From: Prescottella defluvii
GTDB taxonomy: Bacteria > Actinomycetota > Actinomycetes > Mycobacteriales > Mycobacteriaceae
DNA: 64,000 bases
Reading direction: 5' to 3'
Assembly: GCF_000738775.1 (NCBI RefSeq)
Contig: NZ_JPOC01000045.1
Span: 34,434 to 98,433 of the forward strand
Made by a program: the position numbers and the translations under genes. Positions 38,843-47,703 of the stretch are shown one piece after another (positions within the stretch are counted from its first letter, which is position 1; each line of letters starts with the position of its first letter). The notes beneath the pieces were generated by a model. The model saw only the letters and a program-made list of their open reading frames with translations, made no database searches and was not told the origin of the DNA.

Positions 38843-39319
38843 GTGCGAGTCGGAATCGGCACCGATGTCCATCCGATCGAGTCCGGCCGTCCGTGCTGGA
38901 TCGCCGGGCTGTTGTTCGAGGACGCAGACGGCTGTGCGGGGCACTCCGACGGTGACGTCGCGGCGCACGCGCTGTGTGATGCGTTGTTGTCGGCCGCGGG
39001 TCTGGGTGATCTCGGATCGGTGTTCGGGACCGGCCGTCCGGAGTGGGACGGCGTCAGCGGTGTGCGGATGCTCAGCGAGGTCCGGAGCCTGCTGTCCGAC
39101 GCCGGCTACGACGTCGGGAACGCGTCGGTGCAGGTCATCGGTAATCGCCCGAAGATCGGTCCACGTCGCGAGGAGGCGCAGCGCGTCCTCGGGGACGTGC
39201 TCGGCGCACCGGTGTCGGTGTCGGCGACGACGACCGACGGACTGGGTCTGACGGGTCGTGGCGAGGGTATCGCTGCCGTCGCGACCGCGCTGATCATCCC
39301 CGCTGATCGCGACCGGTAG
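38843..39319 (+). CDS. ispF: MECDP synthase
   Basis: Cyclises CDP-ME 2-phosphate to 2-C-methylerythritol 2,4-cyclodiphosphate. It has 158 residues. The zinc site is GTDVHP (Asp/His) plus the later His in [13 protein letters not shown]. The C-terminal [17 protein letters not shown] is typical. The GTG at 38843 is set by the family N-terminus [10 protein letters not shown]. Its stop overlaps the cysS -10 box. Confidence 0.95.
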   Translation: MRVGIGTDVHPIESGRPCWIAGLLFEDADGCAGHSDGDVAAHALCDALLSAAGLGDLGSVFGTGRPEWDGVSGVRMLSEVRSLLSDAGYDVGNASVQVIGNRPKIGPRREEAQRVLGDVLGAPVSVSATTTDGLGLTGRGEGIAAVATALIIPADRDR

Positions 39320-39322
39320 AAT
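39317..39322 (+). promoter_or_regulatory. -10 element TAGAAT of cysS
   Basis: Hexamer starting at the ispF stop codon, 8 bases before the cysS GTG; a leaderless start is likely. Confidence 0.5.
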
Positions 39323-39330
39323 CGCACGTC

Positions 39331-40737
39331 GTGACCTTGCGCCTATACGACACCGTGACACGGGCTCCGCGTGACTTCGTTCCGCTGACCCCCGGACATG
39401 CCTCGGTGTACCTGTGCGGGGCCACCGTTCAGGGTGACCCCCACATCGGCCACGTGCGCAGTGGCGTCGCGTTCGACGTGCTGCGCCGCTGGCTGCTCGC
39501 CCACGACTACGACGTCGCGTTCGTGCGGAACGTCACCGACATCGACGACAAGATCCTGAACAAGGCCGCGGAGGCGGGCCGACCCTGGTGGGAATGGGCC
39601 GCGACGTACGAGCGGTCGTTCGACTGGGCATACCAGCAGCTCGGCGTGCTGCCGCCGTCGGTGGAGCCGCGGGCGACCGGGCACGTGACGCAGATGGTCG
39701 ACATGATGCAGCGCCTCATCGACAACGGCCACGCGTACGCGTCCGCCGGTGACGTCTACTTCGACGTGGTCAGCTACCCCGACTACGGCAAGCTGTCGGG
39801 GCACAAGCTCGACGACGTCCACCAGGGCGAGAGCGTCGCCGAGGGCAAGCGCGATCCGCGGGACTTCACGTTGTGGAAGGCCGCGAAGCCGGGTGAGCCG
39901 TCGTGGCCGACGCCGTGGGGTCCCGGCCGGCCGGGCTGGCACCTCGAGTGCTCGGCGATGGCCGAGTTCTACCTCGGCAAGGCGTTCGACATCCATTGCG
40001 GTGGAATGGATCTGGTGTTCCCGCATCACGAGAACGAGATCGCGCAGGCCAAGTGCGTGGGCGACGACTTCGCCCAGTACTGGCTGCACAACGGCTGGGT
40101 CACCATGGGTGGCGAGAAGATGTCGAAGTCGCTCGGCAACGTGCTGTCGGTGCCGAACGTGCTGCGGCAGGTCCGTCCACAGGAGCTGCGCTACTACCTC
40201 GGCAGCGCCCACTACCGGTCGATGCTCGAATACTCGGAGACGGCGTTGCACGAGGGTGCGGCGGCCTACCGGCGCTGCGAGTCGTTCGTGACGCGGGTCG
40301 TCGACCGGGCCGGCGAGGTACCGGTGGGCAAGTGGACGGCGGAGTTCGCGGCCGCCCTCGACGACGACCTGGGGGTGCCGTCGGCGCTGGCCGAGATCCA
40401 CGGCCGGGTCCGGGAAGGCAACATCGCGCTCGAGTCCGGTGATCTCGCCGGTGCGCGTGCGCTGGCGTCGCAGGTGCGGGCGATGCTCGGCATCCTCGGT
40501 GTCGACCCACTCGATCCGCAGTGGGCGTCCGCGACGGACAGTTCGGCGGCGCTCGGTGCCCTCGACGTCCTGGTACGGGCCGAGTTGGACCGGCGTCAGC
40601 AGGCCCGGGCCGACAAGAACTGGGCGGTGGCCGACGAGGTCCGGGATCGACTGGCCGAGGCCGGCGTCGAGGTCACGGACACCGCGAACGGGGCCGAATG
40701 GTCCCTCAAGCAAGCTTCTAACGAATCGGGACAGTGA
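39331..40737 (+). CDS. cysS: Cysteinyl-tRNA synthetase
   Basis: Charges tRNA-Cys. It has 468 residues and a GTG start. The class I HIGH motif is PHIGHVRS and the KMSKS is [11 protein letters not shown]. The zinc-binding Cys of the cysteine pocket is in LCGATVQG, with [14 protein letters not shown] and [13 protein letters not shown] giving the other ligands. It differs from MshC (mycothiol ligase), which is shorter. rlmB overlaps its stop by one base. Confidence 0.96.
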   Translation: MTLRLYDTVTRAPRDFVPLTPGHASVYLCGATVQGDPHIGHVRSGVAFDVLRRWLLAHDYDVAFVRNVTDIDDKILNKAAEAGRPWWEWAATYERSFDWAYQQLGVLPPSVEPRATGHVTQMVDMMQRLIDNGHAYASAGDVYFDVVSYPDYGKLSGHKLDDVHQGESVAEGKRDPRDFTLWKAAKPGEPSWPTPWGPGRPGWHLECSAMAEFYLGKAFDIHCGGMDLVFPHHENEIAQAKCVGDDFAQYWLHNGWVTMGGEKMSKSLGNVLSVPNVLRQVRPQELRYYLGSAHYRSMLEYSETALHEGAAAYRRCESFVTRVVDRAGEVPVGKWTAEFAAALDDDLGVPSALAEIHGRVREGNIALESGDLAGARALASQVRAMLGILGVDPLDPQWASATDSSAALGALDVLVRAELDRRQQARADKNWAVADEVRDRLAEAGVEVTDTANGAEWSLKQASNESGQ

Positions 40738-41735
40738 TGGCTGGAAATTCGAGCAGGCGCGGCGCGATCCGCAAGGACGGCACCAAGAAGGGTCAGGTCA
40801 GCGGGTCCGGCGGCAAGCATCGTCGGGGTCTCGCAGGCCGTGGCGCGACGCCTCCGGCGGAGGAGCGCACCAAGCATCCCGCCGCGAAGCGGGCGCGGGC
40901 CGCGGCGAAGGCCGCCGAACAGCGCTCGACCGGTCGTCCCGGTGGCGGTGGCCGCCCCGGCGCGGGTCGCCCGCCGGCCGGCCGCAAGGCCGAGGACGGT
41001 CCGGAGATGGTGCTGGGCCGCAACCCCGTCGTCGAGTGCCTGCGCGCGGGTGTCCCCGCGACGGCGCTGTACGTCGCGGTGGGTGCCGAGAGCGACGACC
41101 GTCTCAAGGAATCCGTGCAGCGTGCCGCCGACATGGGGATCTCGATCCTCGAGGTTCCGCGCACCGACCTGGACCGGATGAGCGCCAACGGACTGCACCA
41201 GGGCATCGGCCTGCAGGTGCCGCCGTACAAGTACGCGCACCCGGACGATCTGCTGGCGTCGGCCCGCACCAATCAGGAACCTGCACTACTGGTGGCGCTG
41301 GACAACATCACCGATCCGCGTAACCTCGGCGCCGTCGTGCGTTCGGTGGCCGCGTTCGGTGGCCACGGTGTGGTCATCCCGCAGCGGCGCAGTGCGAGCG
41401 TCTCCGCCGTCGCGTGGCGCACCAGTGCCGGTGCCGCAGCGCGTCTGCCCGTCGCGCGGGCCACGAATCTCACTCGTACGCTGAAGGATTGGCAGTCCAA
41501 GGGTGTCCAGGTCGTGGGCCTCGACGCCGGCGGCGACACCACCCTCGACTCGTACGACGGCACCGGCCCGGTCGTCATCGTGGTCGGTTCGGAGGGCAAG
41601 GGACTGTCGCGGCTCGTGCGCGAGACGTGTGACGCGGTCCTGAGCATTCCGATGGCCGGTCCGGTGGAGTCGCTCAACGCGTCGGTCGCCGCGGGTGTCG
41701 TGCTGTCCGAGATCGCGCGTCAGCGTCGTAGCTGA
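40737..41735 (+). CDS. rlmB: 23S rRNA 2'-O-methyltransferase (RlmB/SpoU family)
   Basis: A SPOUT-class rRNA methyltransferase of 332 residues. The first 85 residues are a basic, Gly/Ala/Arg-rich extension. The SpoU substrate domain ([12 protein letters not shown]) follows, then the knotted domain with [26 protein letters not shown] and [18 protein letters not shown]. Start ATG 40737 (TGATG with cysS) or GTG 40734. Equivalent to Rv3579c. The last 16 bases overlap the 3' end of pxpC on the other strand. Confidence 0.92.
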   Translation: MAGNSSRRGAIRKDGTKKGQVSGSGGKHRRGLAGRGATPPAEERTKHPAAKRARAAAKAAEQRSTGRPGGGGRPGAGRPPAGRKAEDGPEMVLGRNPVVECLRAGVPATALYVAVGAESDDRLKESVQRAADMGISILEVPRTDLDRMSANGLHQGIGLQVPPYKYAHPDDLLASARTNQEPALLVALDNITDPRNLGAVVRSVAAFGGHGVVIPQRRSASVSAVAWRTSAGAAARLPVARATNLTRTLKDWQSKGVQVVGLDAGGDTTLDSYDGTGPVVIVVGSEGKGLSRLVRETCDAVLSIPMAGPVESLNASVAAGVVLSEIARQRRS

Positions 41736-42586
41736 CGGAACCTGATACGACATCCCGGTCGCAGCTGAGCTGCGGCCGGGATGTCGTCTTCCACGACGAC
41801 GGCGATCACCGGGTAGCCACCGGTGACCGGATGATCGGCGAGGAACAGCACCGGCATGCCGTTCGGCGGCACCTGGAGCGCGCCGGTCACCATGCCCTCA
41901 CTCGACAGTTCGCCGCTGCGGGCACGGTGCAGCGGTCCCGGTCCGTCGAGGCGGGTGCCCACCCGGTCGGTGTCGGCGGTGACCATCCACGTCCGGTGCA
42001 GCAGGGCGGCCAGGGAGTCCGGGGTGAACCAGTCGTCGCGGGGGCCCGTCCGGACGCGTAGTTCGACGGGGTCGGTGGGCGGCGCGGGGGGCGGGATCAG
42101 TTCCTCGATCGGCAGTTCGTCGTGGAGATCGCCGACGGGCAGGCGGTCGCCGTCCCGGACGGGGTCGGGGCCGATCCCGGACAGCGTGTCGGTGGCGCGG
42201 CTGCCCAACACCGGCGGGACGTCGATGCCGCCGCGCACCGCGACGTAGGTGCGCAGTCCCGTGGCGGCCGACCCCAGGACGATCTCGTCGCCGTCACGCA
42301 GGTGCAGTGTCGAGTAGTGCGGGCGGGGGTGCCCGTTCACCGTGAGCGGTGCCGATGCGCCGGTGACGGCGATGGTGGCGGGCCCGTCCGCCCGCGCACG
42401 CAGTCCGCCGAGCGTCACCTCGAGTGTCGCGGCCCGGGGATCGTTGCCGACGAGGCGGTTGGCGCTGTCGTGCGCGACGACGTCCGCGGCCCCCGAGACG
42501 CCGACGCCGAGACGTGCGTAGCCGGGCCGCCCCCGGTCCTGGACGGTGGTGCGTGCGCCGGCGCGCAGGACTTCGAGCCATGCCAT
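41720..42586 (-). CDS. pxpC: 5-oxoprolinase subunit C (KipA-like)
   Basis: A subunit of the ATP-dependent PxpABC enzyme that opens 5-oxoproline to glutamate. It has 288 residues from ATG 42586. Family segments: [22 protein letters not shown] at the start, [35 protein letters not shown] and [18 protein letters not shown]. pxpB and pxpA lie 850 bases away on the same strand, with a ZIP-like gene and a repeat cluster between, an unusual split of this operon. Confidence 0.9.
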   Translation of the reverse strand: MAWLEVLRAGARTTVQDRGRPGYARLGVGVSGAADVVAHDSANRLVGNDPRAATLEVTLGGLRARADGPATIAVTGASAPLTVNGHPRPHYSTLHLRDGDEIVLGSAATGLRTYVAVRGGIDVPPVLGSRATDTLSGIGPDPVRDGDRLPVGDLHDELPIEELIPPPAPPTDPVELRVRTGPRDDWFTPDSLAALLHRTWMVTADTDRVGTRLDGPGPLHRARSGELSSEGMVTGALQVPPNGMPVLFLADHPVTGGYPVIAVVVEDDIPAAAQLRPGCRIRFRQLRR

Positions 42587-42620
42587 GCGTCGATTGTCGC
42601 CCATCGGGTTCGGCGCTCAC

Positions 42621-42626
42621 TACGAT
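42621..42626 (+). promoter_or_regulatory. -10 element TACGAT of ZIP-like gene
   Basis: Hexamer 6 bases before the ATG at 42633. Confidence 0.5.
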
Positions 42627-42632
42627 CGATCG

Positions 42633-43322
42633 ATGCTGACAGCTGCGCTGTACGGTCTGGGCACGGCTCTGCCGTTGCTCGTCGGTGCCTGGGTGGGGCT
42701 GCGCTACGACCTGCCGCGTCCGCTGCTCGCCGCGTTGATGGCGTTCGGCGCGGGCACGATGGTGGCGGCGGTGTCCTCAGAATTGTTCGCGCCCGCGTTC
42801 GCGATCGAGGGCGTGTGGGTGGCCGGGACGGCGCTGCTCGCCGGTGCGCTGGTCTACGTCGTCGCCGACCACCTCATCGAGAACAAGCTCGGTCCGGCCG
42901 CGCTCGGCTGGGCCCTGATGCTCGGGGCGCTGCTCGACGGCATTCCGGAGAACACGGCTCTGGGCGTCTCGTTGATGGAGGGCGGGGGAGTGGTGCTGTT
43001 GGTGGCCGTCGCGGTCGGCAACGTCCCCGAGTCCGTCGCGGGCGCGGCCTCGATGCGGGGCCAGCCCGGGTTCGACTCGCGCCGGGCGTTCGTGGTGTGG
43101 GCGATCACCGCGGCGGTCCTGGTGTTCGTGGTGATCGGCGCGAATGCCGTCTCCGACAACATTTCCGACGGCAGCATCGCGGTCGTTCAGGCGTTCGCGG
43201 GGGGTGCGACCATCGCGGTGCTCGCCGATTCGCTCATGCCCGAGGCCTACCGCGAGGGTGGCTGGTGGGTCGGGATCTCCACGGCCCTCGGCTTTCTCGT
43301 CGCCTTCGCACTCGGTGCCTGA
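42633..43322 (+). CDS. ZIP-family-like membrane transporter
   Basis: A 229-residue protein with about eight membrane segments and the two ZIP-type transport motifs, but altered: LDGIPENTALG replaces the usual HxxPEG form, and GNVPESVAG replaces the second His motif. The Pro-Glu cores remain while the metal-binding His are Asp/Gly-Asn, so metal choice may differ or binding may be weak. The ATG at 42633 has TACGAT 6 bases upstream. It lies between pxpC and pxpB, and a Zn importer is 1.5 kb away. Confidence 0.82.
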   Translation: MLTAALYGLGTALPLLVGAWVGLRYDLPRPLLAALMAFGAGTMVAAVSSELFAPAFAIEGVWVAGTALLAGALVYVVADHLIENKLGPAALGWALMLGALLDGIPENTALGVSLMEGGGVVLLVAVAVGNVPESVAGAASMRGQPGFDSRRAFVVWAITAAVLVFVVIGANAVSDNISDGSIAVVQAFAGGATIAVLADSLMPEAYREGGWWVGISTALGFLVAFALGA

Positions 43323-43432
43323 CCCGCGTTTTGCGCACTTGTCGTGGGATTCCCCGCCCCCCGACCCGCGTTTTGCGCACTTATCGCGAGAGTGTGGGCG
43401 CCGACAGCGCGACAAGTGCGCAAAACGCGGGG
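43321..43432. repeat. Three-copy repeat, two direct and one inverted
   Basis: A unit of about 24 bases (core CCCGCGTTTTGCGCACTT) occurs at 43321-43346 and 43363-43390 and, inverted, at 43408-43432. The inverted copy can pair with either direct copy, giving two alternative long hairpins between the converging ZIP-like and pxpB genes. It probably acts as a bidirectional terminator and may be a dispersed genomic repeat. Confidence 0.85.
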
Positions 43433-43434
43433 GC

Positions 43435-44052
43435 TCAGACGGCGACGAAGGTGACGGTGGTGCCCGGCTGCAGCAGGGCGGGCGGGTCGCGGTCCACGTC
43501 CCACATCCGTTCGGTGGTGGTCCCGATCAGTTGCCAGCCGCCCGGTGAGGGCCGCGGATAGATTCCGGTGAACTCGCCCGCCAGCCCGACCGCGCCGACG
43601 GGGACGGTGGTGCGCGGCGACGGGCGGCGGGGGACGTGCAGCCCGGATCCGGTTGCCGCGCCGCCGCCGACGAGATAGCCGAAGCCGGGGCTGAAACCGA
43701 CGAATGCCACCGTCCACGTCCGGCCGGTGTGCGCCGCGACCACGCCGTCGGCACCGAGCCCGGTGAGCTCACCGACCTCGGTCAGGTCGGGTCCGTCGTA
43801 GCGGACGGGGATCTCGACGGGGGCCCGGACGGTCGTCTCGTCGGCCGCGGCCGGCGCGGTCGCGCGCACCCAGGCGGCGATGTGCTCGGGTCGGGAGCCG
43901 GTGAACTGCACCAGGATCGTCCGGGCGGCCGGCACCAGGTCGACGACATCGGGGTGCCGGTCGGCGTCGAGCCCGCGGAAGTGCGCGAGCGTGTCGTCGA
44001 GCCCGTCGAACTCGATCAGCAGCGCCCGGCCGCCGGCGTCGAGGATGCGCAT
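43435..44052 (-). CDS. pxpB: 5-oxoprolinase subunit B (KipI-like)
   Basis: A subunit of 5-oxoprolinase with a cyclophilin-like fold, 205 residues. VEIPVRYDGPDLTEV, FVGFSPGFGYLVG, RRPSPRTTVPVGAVGLAGEFTGIYPRPSPGGWQLIG are the family signatures in order. The ATG overlaps the pxpA stop (TGATG). The gene stops 3 bases from the repeat cluster, so pxpC is not co-transcribed without read-through. Confidence 0.93.
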   Translation of the reverse strand: MRILDAGGRALLIEFDGLDDTLAHFRGLDADRHPDVVDLVPAARTILVQFTGSRPEHIAAWVRATAPAAADETTVRAPVEIPVRYDGPDLTEVGELTGLGADGVVAAHTGRTWTVAFVGFSPGFGYLVGGGAATGSGLHVPRRPSPRTTVPVGAVGLAGEFTGIYPRPSPGGWQLIGTTTERMWDVDRDPPALLQPGTTVTFVAV

Positions 44053-44810
44053 CAGACGAACGGTTTCACGTGGATCTGTTCGGCATCCAGTCGGGTGCGG
44101 ATCGCGGCCGCCATCGCGACGGACTCCGGCGTGTCCCCGTGCACGCACACGGTTTCCGCGACGATCGACACCTGTGAGCCGTCGATGGCGTGGATCTTCC
44201 CGCTCGTGACGAGCCGGACCACCCGGTCGGCCACGTCGTCCGGGTCGTGGAGCACGGCGCCGGCCTCGGTCCGCGGCACCAGGGTGCCGGCGGGTGTGTA
44301 GGCGCGGTCGGCGAAGGCCTCGGTGACGATGCGCAGTCCGGCCTTCTCCGCCTCCTCGAGGAACACCGAGCCGGGCAGTCCGAGCACCGGCAGATCCGGA
44401 TTGACCGCCCGCACGGCCGCCACCACGGCCCGGGCCTGTTCGCGGTGGTGGACGATCGCGTTGTACAGCGCACCGTGCGGTTTGACGTAGGTGACGGCGG
44501 AACCGCCGACCCGGGCCAGCGCGTCGAGGGCACCGATCTGGTAGATCACGTCGGCGGTGAGGTCGGCCGATCCGATGTCGATGAACCGTCGGCCGAAGCC
44601 GGCGAGGTCGCGGTAGCCCACCTGCGCACCGATCCGGACGCCCCGGTCGGCGGCGTCCCGGCACGTGCGCAGCAGTGTGGCCGGGTCGCCGGCGTGGAAG
44701 CCTCCCGCGACGTTGGCGCTCGTGACGAGGTCCAGCATCGCCGCGTCGTCGCCGAGCGTCCACGCGCCGTAACTCTCGCCGAGGTCGCTGTTGAGATCGA
44801 TGAACGTCAC
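44052..44810 (-). CDS. pxpA: 5-oxoprolinase subunit A (LamB/YcsF)
   Basis: A TIM-barrel-like subunit of 5-oxoprolinase, 252 residues and a GTG start. [50 protein letters not shown] and [10 protein letters not shown] are the conserved family blocks. znuB ends 20 bases upstream on the same strand, but a -10-like TAGGAT lies 6 bases before the GTG, so pxpAB may have its own promoter. Confidence 0.95.
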   Translation of the reverse strand: MTFIDLNSDLGESYGAWTLGDDAAMLDLVTSANVAGGFHAGDPATLLRTCRDAADRGVRIGAQVGYRDLAGFGRRFIDIGSADLTADVIYQIGALDALARVGGSAVTYVKPHGALYNAIVHHREQARAVVAAVRAVNPDLPVLGLPGSVFLEEAEKAGLRIVTEAFADRAYTPAGTLVPRTEAGAVLHDPDDVADRVVRLVTSGKIHAIDGSQVSIVAETVCVHGDTPESVAMAAAIRTRLDAEQIHVKPFV

Positions 44811-44816
44811 GACTCG

Positions 44817-44822
44817 ATCCTA
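44817..44822 (-). promoter_or_regulatory. -10 element TAGGAT of pxpA
   Basis: Minus-strand hexamer 6 bases before the pxpA GTG at 44810. Confidence 0.5.
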
Positions 44823-44830
44823 GGTCGCGG

Positions 44831-45730
44831 TCAGGCGTGGAGGTGCTCTCCGGCCGGGACGACGACCCGCCCGGCGGATCGGCGCCGCGACGCGCCGATC
44901 GCCCGGCACACCAGGTAGATCACGAACGAGATCCCGGTGACGAACGTCGAGACGGGCACGCCGGGAGCGAGCGAGAGCAGGATGCCGCCGACCGCCGCGA
45001 GTTCGGCGAACAGGACCGCCAGGACCGTGGCCTTCAGGGGGCTCGCGGTGATGTGCCCGGCCGCGGCGGCCGGGGTGATCAGCAGCGCCATGACGAGCAG
45101 TGCGCCGACGATCTGGACGCCGAGTGCGGCGGTGATGCCGACGAGGACGGCGAACACGATCGACAGACCGCGCACCGGGACCCCGCGCGCGGCGGCCACA
45201 TCGGGGTCGGTGCTCGCGAACAACAGCGGACGGTAGATCACTGCGAGGGTGCCGAGCACCACGACGGCGCAGCCCAGCAGCAGCGCCAGACCCGAGTTGC
45301 CGGGTGCGACGATCTGGCCGACCAGCAGCGAGAAGCTGGTGCCGGTGCGGCCGTCGTACGCCCACAGGAACAGCACCGACAGGCCCAGGCCGAACGCCAT
45401 GATGACGCCGATCACCGAATCGCGTTCGCGTGCTTTGGTTCCCAGTAGGCCGAAGAGCACCGCGGCGATGACGGATCCGACGACGGCGCCGATGCCGACA
45501 CCGACCCCGATCAGGAGGGCGGCGGAGGCGCCGGTCAGGGACAGTTCCGACGTCCCGTGTACCGCGAACGACATCTGCCGGCTCACGATCAGCGGGCCGA
45601 TCACACCGGCGAGCAGTCCGAGGATCGCGCCGGCGACGAGCGACTGCTGGACGAAGTCGTACCGGAGCAGGTCCGCGGTGGCCGCGAAGTCGAACATGTG
45701 CGACATCGCGTCGGTGAATTTGTTGCTCAT
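44831..45730 (-). CDS. znuB: Zinc/manganese ABC transporter permease
   Basis: An ABC-3 family permease of 299 residues with about eight membrane segments (LVAGAILGLLAGVIGPLIVSRQMSFAVHGTSELS is the typical start; VGALLVMALLITPAAAA is the family signature). The ATG overlaps the znuC stop (ATGA). With the ATPase and binding protein it forms a complete divalent-metal importer, most likely for zinc. Confidence 0.92.
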   Translation of the reverse strand: MSNKFTDAMSHMFDFAATADLLRYDFVQQSLVAGAILGLLAGVIGPLIVSRQMSFAVHGTSELSLTGASAALLIGVGVGIGAVVGSVIAAVLFGLLGTKARERDSVIGVIMAFGLGLSVLFLWAYDGRTGTSFSLLVGQIVAPGNSGLALLLGCAVVVLGTLAVIYRPLLFASTDPDVAAARGVPVRGLSIVFAVLVGITAALGVQIVGALLVMALLITPAAAAGHITASPLKATVLAVLFAELAAVGGILLSLAPGVPVSTFVTGISFVIYLVCRAIGASRRRSAGRVVVPAGEHLHA

Positions 45731-46575
45731 CCGTGGTCCTCGGTGTGGTGGACGCCCTCGCCGGGGCGTGGTCCGCCGCCGCTGCCGAGTGCGTCGATGG
45801 CGTCGCCGGTTCCGACGACCACGAGGCGGCCGCGCACGTGCAGCACCTCGACGTCGGTGCGGTACAGCTCGGACAGGACCTCGGAGGTCATGACCTCGGA
45901 GGGTGGGCCGATCCGGAACTGGCCGTCGACGAGGTAGAGCACGCGGTCGACCAGCGGCAGGATCGGGTTGATCTCGTGGGTCACGAACAGCACCGCGGTG
46001 TCGTGTTCGCGGCGGCGCCGGTCGATCAGTTCGGAGACGCGGTGCTGGTTGGCGAGGTCGAGGCTCAGCAGCGGCTCGTCGCACAGCAGCACCTTGGGGT
46101 CGCCGACGAGGGCCTGCGCGATCCGCAGACGTTGTTGCTCACCGCCGGACATCGACCCGATCGGGGCGTCCGCGTACGACTGGGCGCCCACCTGCGCGAT
46201 CGCGGAGTCCACGACCTTGCGTCGATCGGCGCGTCCGAACAGCCCGGTGCCCCAGCGGTGCCCGTCGTAGCCGAGGCCGACGAGGTCGCGACCGCGCAGC
46301 GGCAGGCCGTCGTCGAGCGACTTCTGCTGCGGGACGTAGCCGACGTGCGAGTTGCCGGCCTTCGCCGGGGTGCCCGCGATCCGCACGGTGCCCGACGTGG
46401 GCGCGAGCTGGCCGAGCAGGACCTTCATGAGCGAGGTCTTGCCGGAGCCGTTGGGCCCGAGGACCGCGACGAACTCGCCCTGCTCGATGGTCAGGTCCAG
46501 GCCCGACCACAGGGTCCGGTCGCCGAACGACAGGCGCGCATCGCGTAGTTCGACGGCGGGATGCGTGGTGCTCAC
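45727..46575 (-). CDS. znuC: Zinc/manganese ABC transporter ATPase
   Basis: A 282-residue ABC ATPase. Walker A GPNGSGKTS, signature MSGGEQQRL, Walker B VLLCDEPLLSLD and switch His in FVTHEINP are intact. A C-terminal extension of about 55 residues follows the core and ends His-rich (HHTEDHG). The GTG start overlaps the znuA stop by 4 bases. Operon znuA-znuC-znuB. Confidence 0.93.
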   Translation of the reverse strand: MSTTHPAVELRDARLSFGDRTLWSGLDLTIEQGEFVAVLGPNGSGKTSLMKVLLGQLAPTSGTVRIAGTPAKAGNSHVGYVPQQKSLDDGLPLRGRDLVGLGYDGHRWGTGLFGRADRRKVVDSAIAQVGAQSYADAPIGSMSGGEQQRLRIAQALVGDPKVLLCDEPLLSLDLANQHRVSELIDRRRREHDTAVLFVTHEINPILPLVDRVLYLVDGQFRIGPPSEVMTSEVLSELYRTDVEVLHVRGRLVVVGTGDAIDALGSGGGPRPGEGVHHTEDHG

Positions 46576-47531
46576 GACGCGGAGTTCAGGGCGTCGGCCA
46601 ACGACTGCGCGGTCTGCGTCTGCCACTGCACGAAATCGATGCCCTCGGGCAGGGTCTCGGTGACCTCGACGACGGGGATGCCGGCGGTCTCCGCGGTCTC
46701 GCGCATGTTGCGGGTGACCTTGTCCTGGGTCTGCGCGTTGAAGATCAGCACACGCACCTTCTCGTCGGTGAAGAGTTGCCGCGTCTCGGCGATCGCGGCC
46801 GGGGCCGGATCGGTGCCGTTCTCGATCGCGCTCGTGAACGCCGGGGGTGTCAGGTCCTTCAGTTCGGCGGCCTGCACCAGGTAGTGCGCGATCGGCTCGG
46901 TCTGTGCGATCGGTGCGTCGCGGTGCGCGGCCGCGATGCCCGCGGACGTCTCGGACACCTGGCGCAGTTGGGCGCGGAAGTTCTCGGCGTTGCGGGTGTA
47001 GACGTCGGCGCCGTCGGGGTCGAGCCGGCCCAGTTCCGTGGCGATCGCGTTCGCGGTCGCGGAGACGGTGGGCATGTCGTACCAGACGTGTTCGTTGACC
47101 GCGCCGTGCGAATGCCCTGCGTGTTCGGAGTCGGACTCGGTCGCGTGGGTGCCGGTGCGCTCCTCGTACAGGTCGAACGCGTCGACGGTGGGCTTGGAGT
47201 CGGTCGACTCGAGCACGTCCTCGACGAACTGGTCGTAGCCGCCACCGTTGAGGATCACGAGCGACGCGTCGGTGATCTTGGCGGCGTCGGCGGGGCTGGC
47301 CTCGTACGAGTGCGGATCGGCCGACGGTTCGGTGACGATCGAGGTGACCTCGAGGCGGTCGCCTGCGACGGCCTGCGCGACGCTGCCCCACACGTTGGTG
47401 GACGCGACGACGCGGATCTGCCCGTCGGAGCCGGGGGAACTGCCGCACGCTGTCAGCGTCGCCGCGGCGAGGGTCACCCCGATCGCCGCCGCGGCGGAAC
47501 GTAAGGCATTGGACATGCCGGACATGCGCAC
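46572..47531 (-). CDS. znuA: Zinc-binding lipoprotein of ABC transporter
   Basis: A cluster 9 (metal) solute-binding protein, 319 residues. GTG at 47531 with AGGAG upstream; the signal ends in lipobox LTAC. PSADPHSYEASPADA gives the first His ligand. The flexible loop HATESDSEHAGHSHGAVNEHVW is His-rich, the mark of zinc-type ZnuA. AHRDAPIAQTEPIAHYL and FNAQTQDKV follow. A possible Zur site lies upstream. Confidence 0.93.
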   Translation of the reverse strand: MRMSGMSNALRSAAAAIGVTLAAATLTACGSSPGSDGQIRVVASTNVWGSVAQAVAGDRLEVTSIVTEPSADPHSYEASPADAAKITDASLVILNGGGYDQFVEDVLESTDSKPTVDAFDLYEERTGTHATESDSEHAGHSHGAVNEHVWYDMPTVSATANAIATELGRLDPDGADVYTRNAENFRAQLRQVSETSAGIAAAHRDAPIAQTEPIAHYLVQAAELKDLTPPAFTSAIENGTDPAPAAIAETRQLFTDEKVRVLIFNAQTQDKVTRNMRETAETAGIPVVEVTETLPEGIDFVQWQTQTAQSLADALNSAS

Positions 47532-47590
47532 AACTTTCTCCTGGTCGCGAATCGGATGATCGGTGGCCCGGTGCCGGACCTAAACGCTAT

Positions 47591-47605
47591 TGGGAACCGT
47601 TTCCG
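47591..47605. promoter_or_regulatory. Possible Zur box upstream of znuA
   Basis: TGGGAACCGTTTCCG is an imperfect palindrome centred 67 bases before the znuA start and resembles AT-poor variants of actinobacterial Zur/FurB sites. Only part of the usual consensus is matched. Confidence 0.35.
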
Positions 47606-47691
47606 TTTACACTTTAGCGGAAGTCTGCAGGTCGCATCCCCCAGGAGGTATGTGAGGTGCGTCCAAGTTCGCCGTCCGGCGTGCGACCCGC

Positions 47692-47697
47692 TACCGT
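47692..47697 (+). promoter_or_regulatory. -10 element TACCGT of LacI-type gene
   Basis: Hexamer 6 bases before the ATG at 47704. Confidence 0.5.
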
Positions 47698-47703
47698 CCC
47701 GTT

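Noticed and set aside
43321..43432. CRISPR or insertion-sequence ends
   Set aside because: Only three units, one inverted, with no cas or transposase gene nearby.
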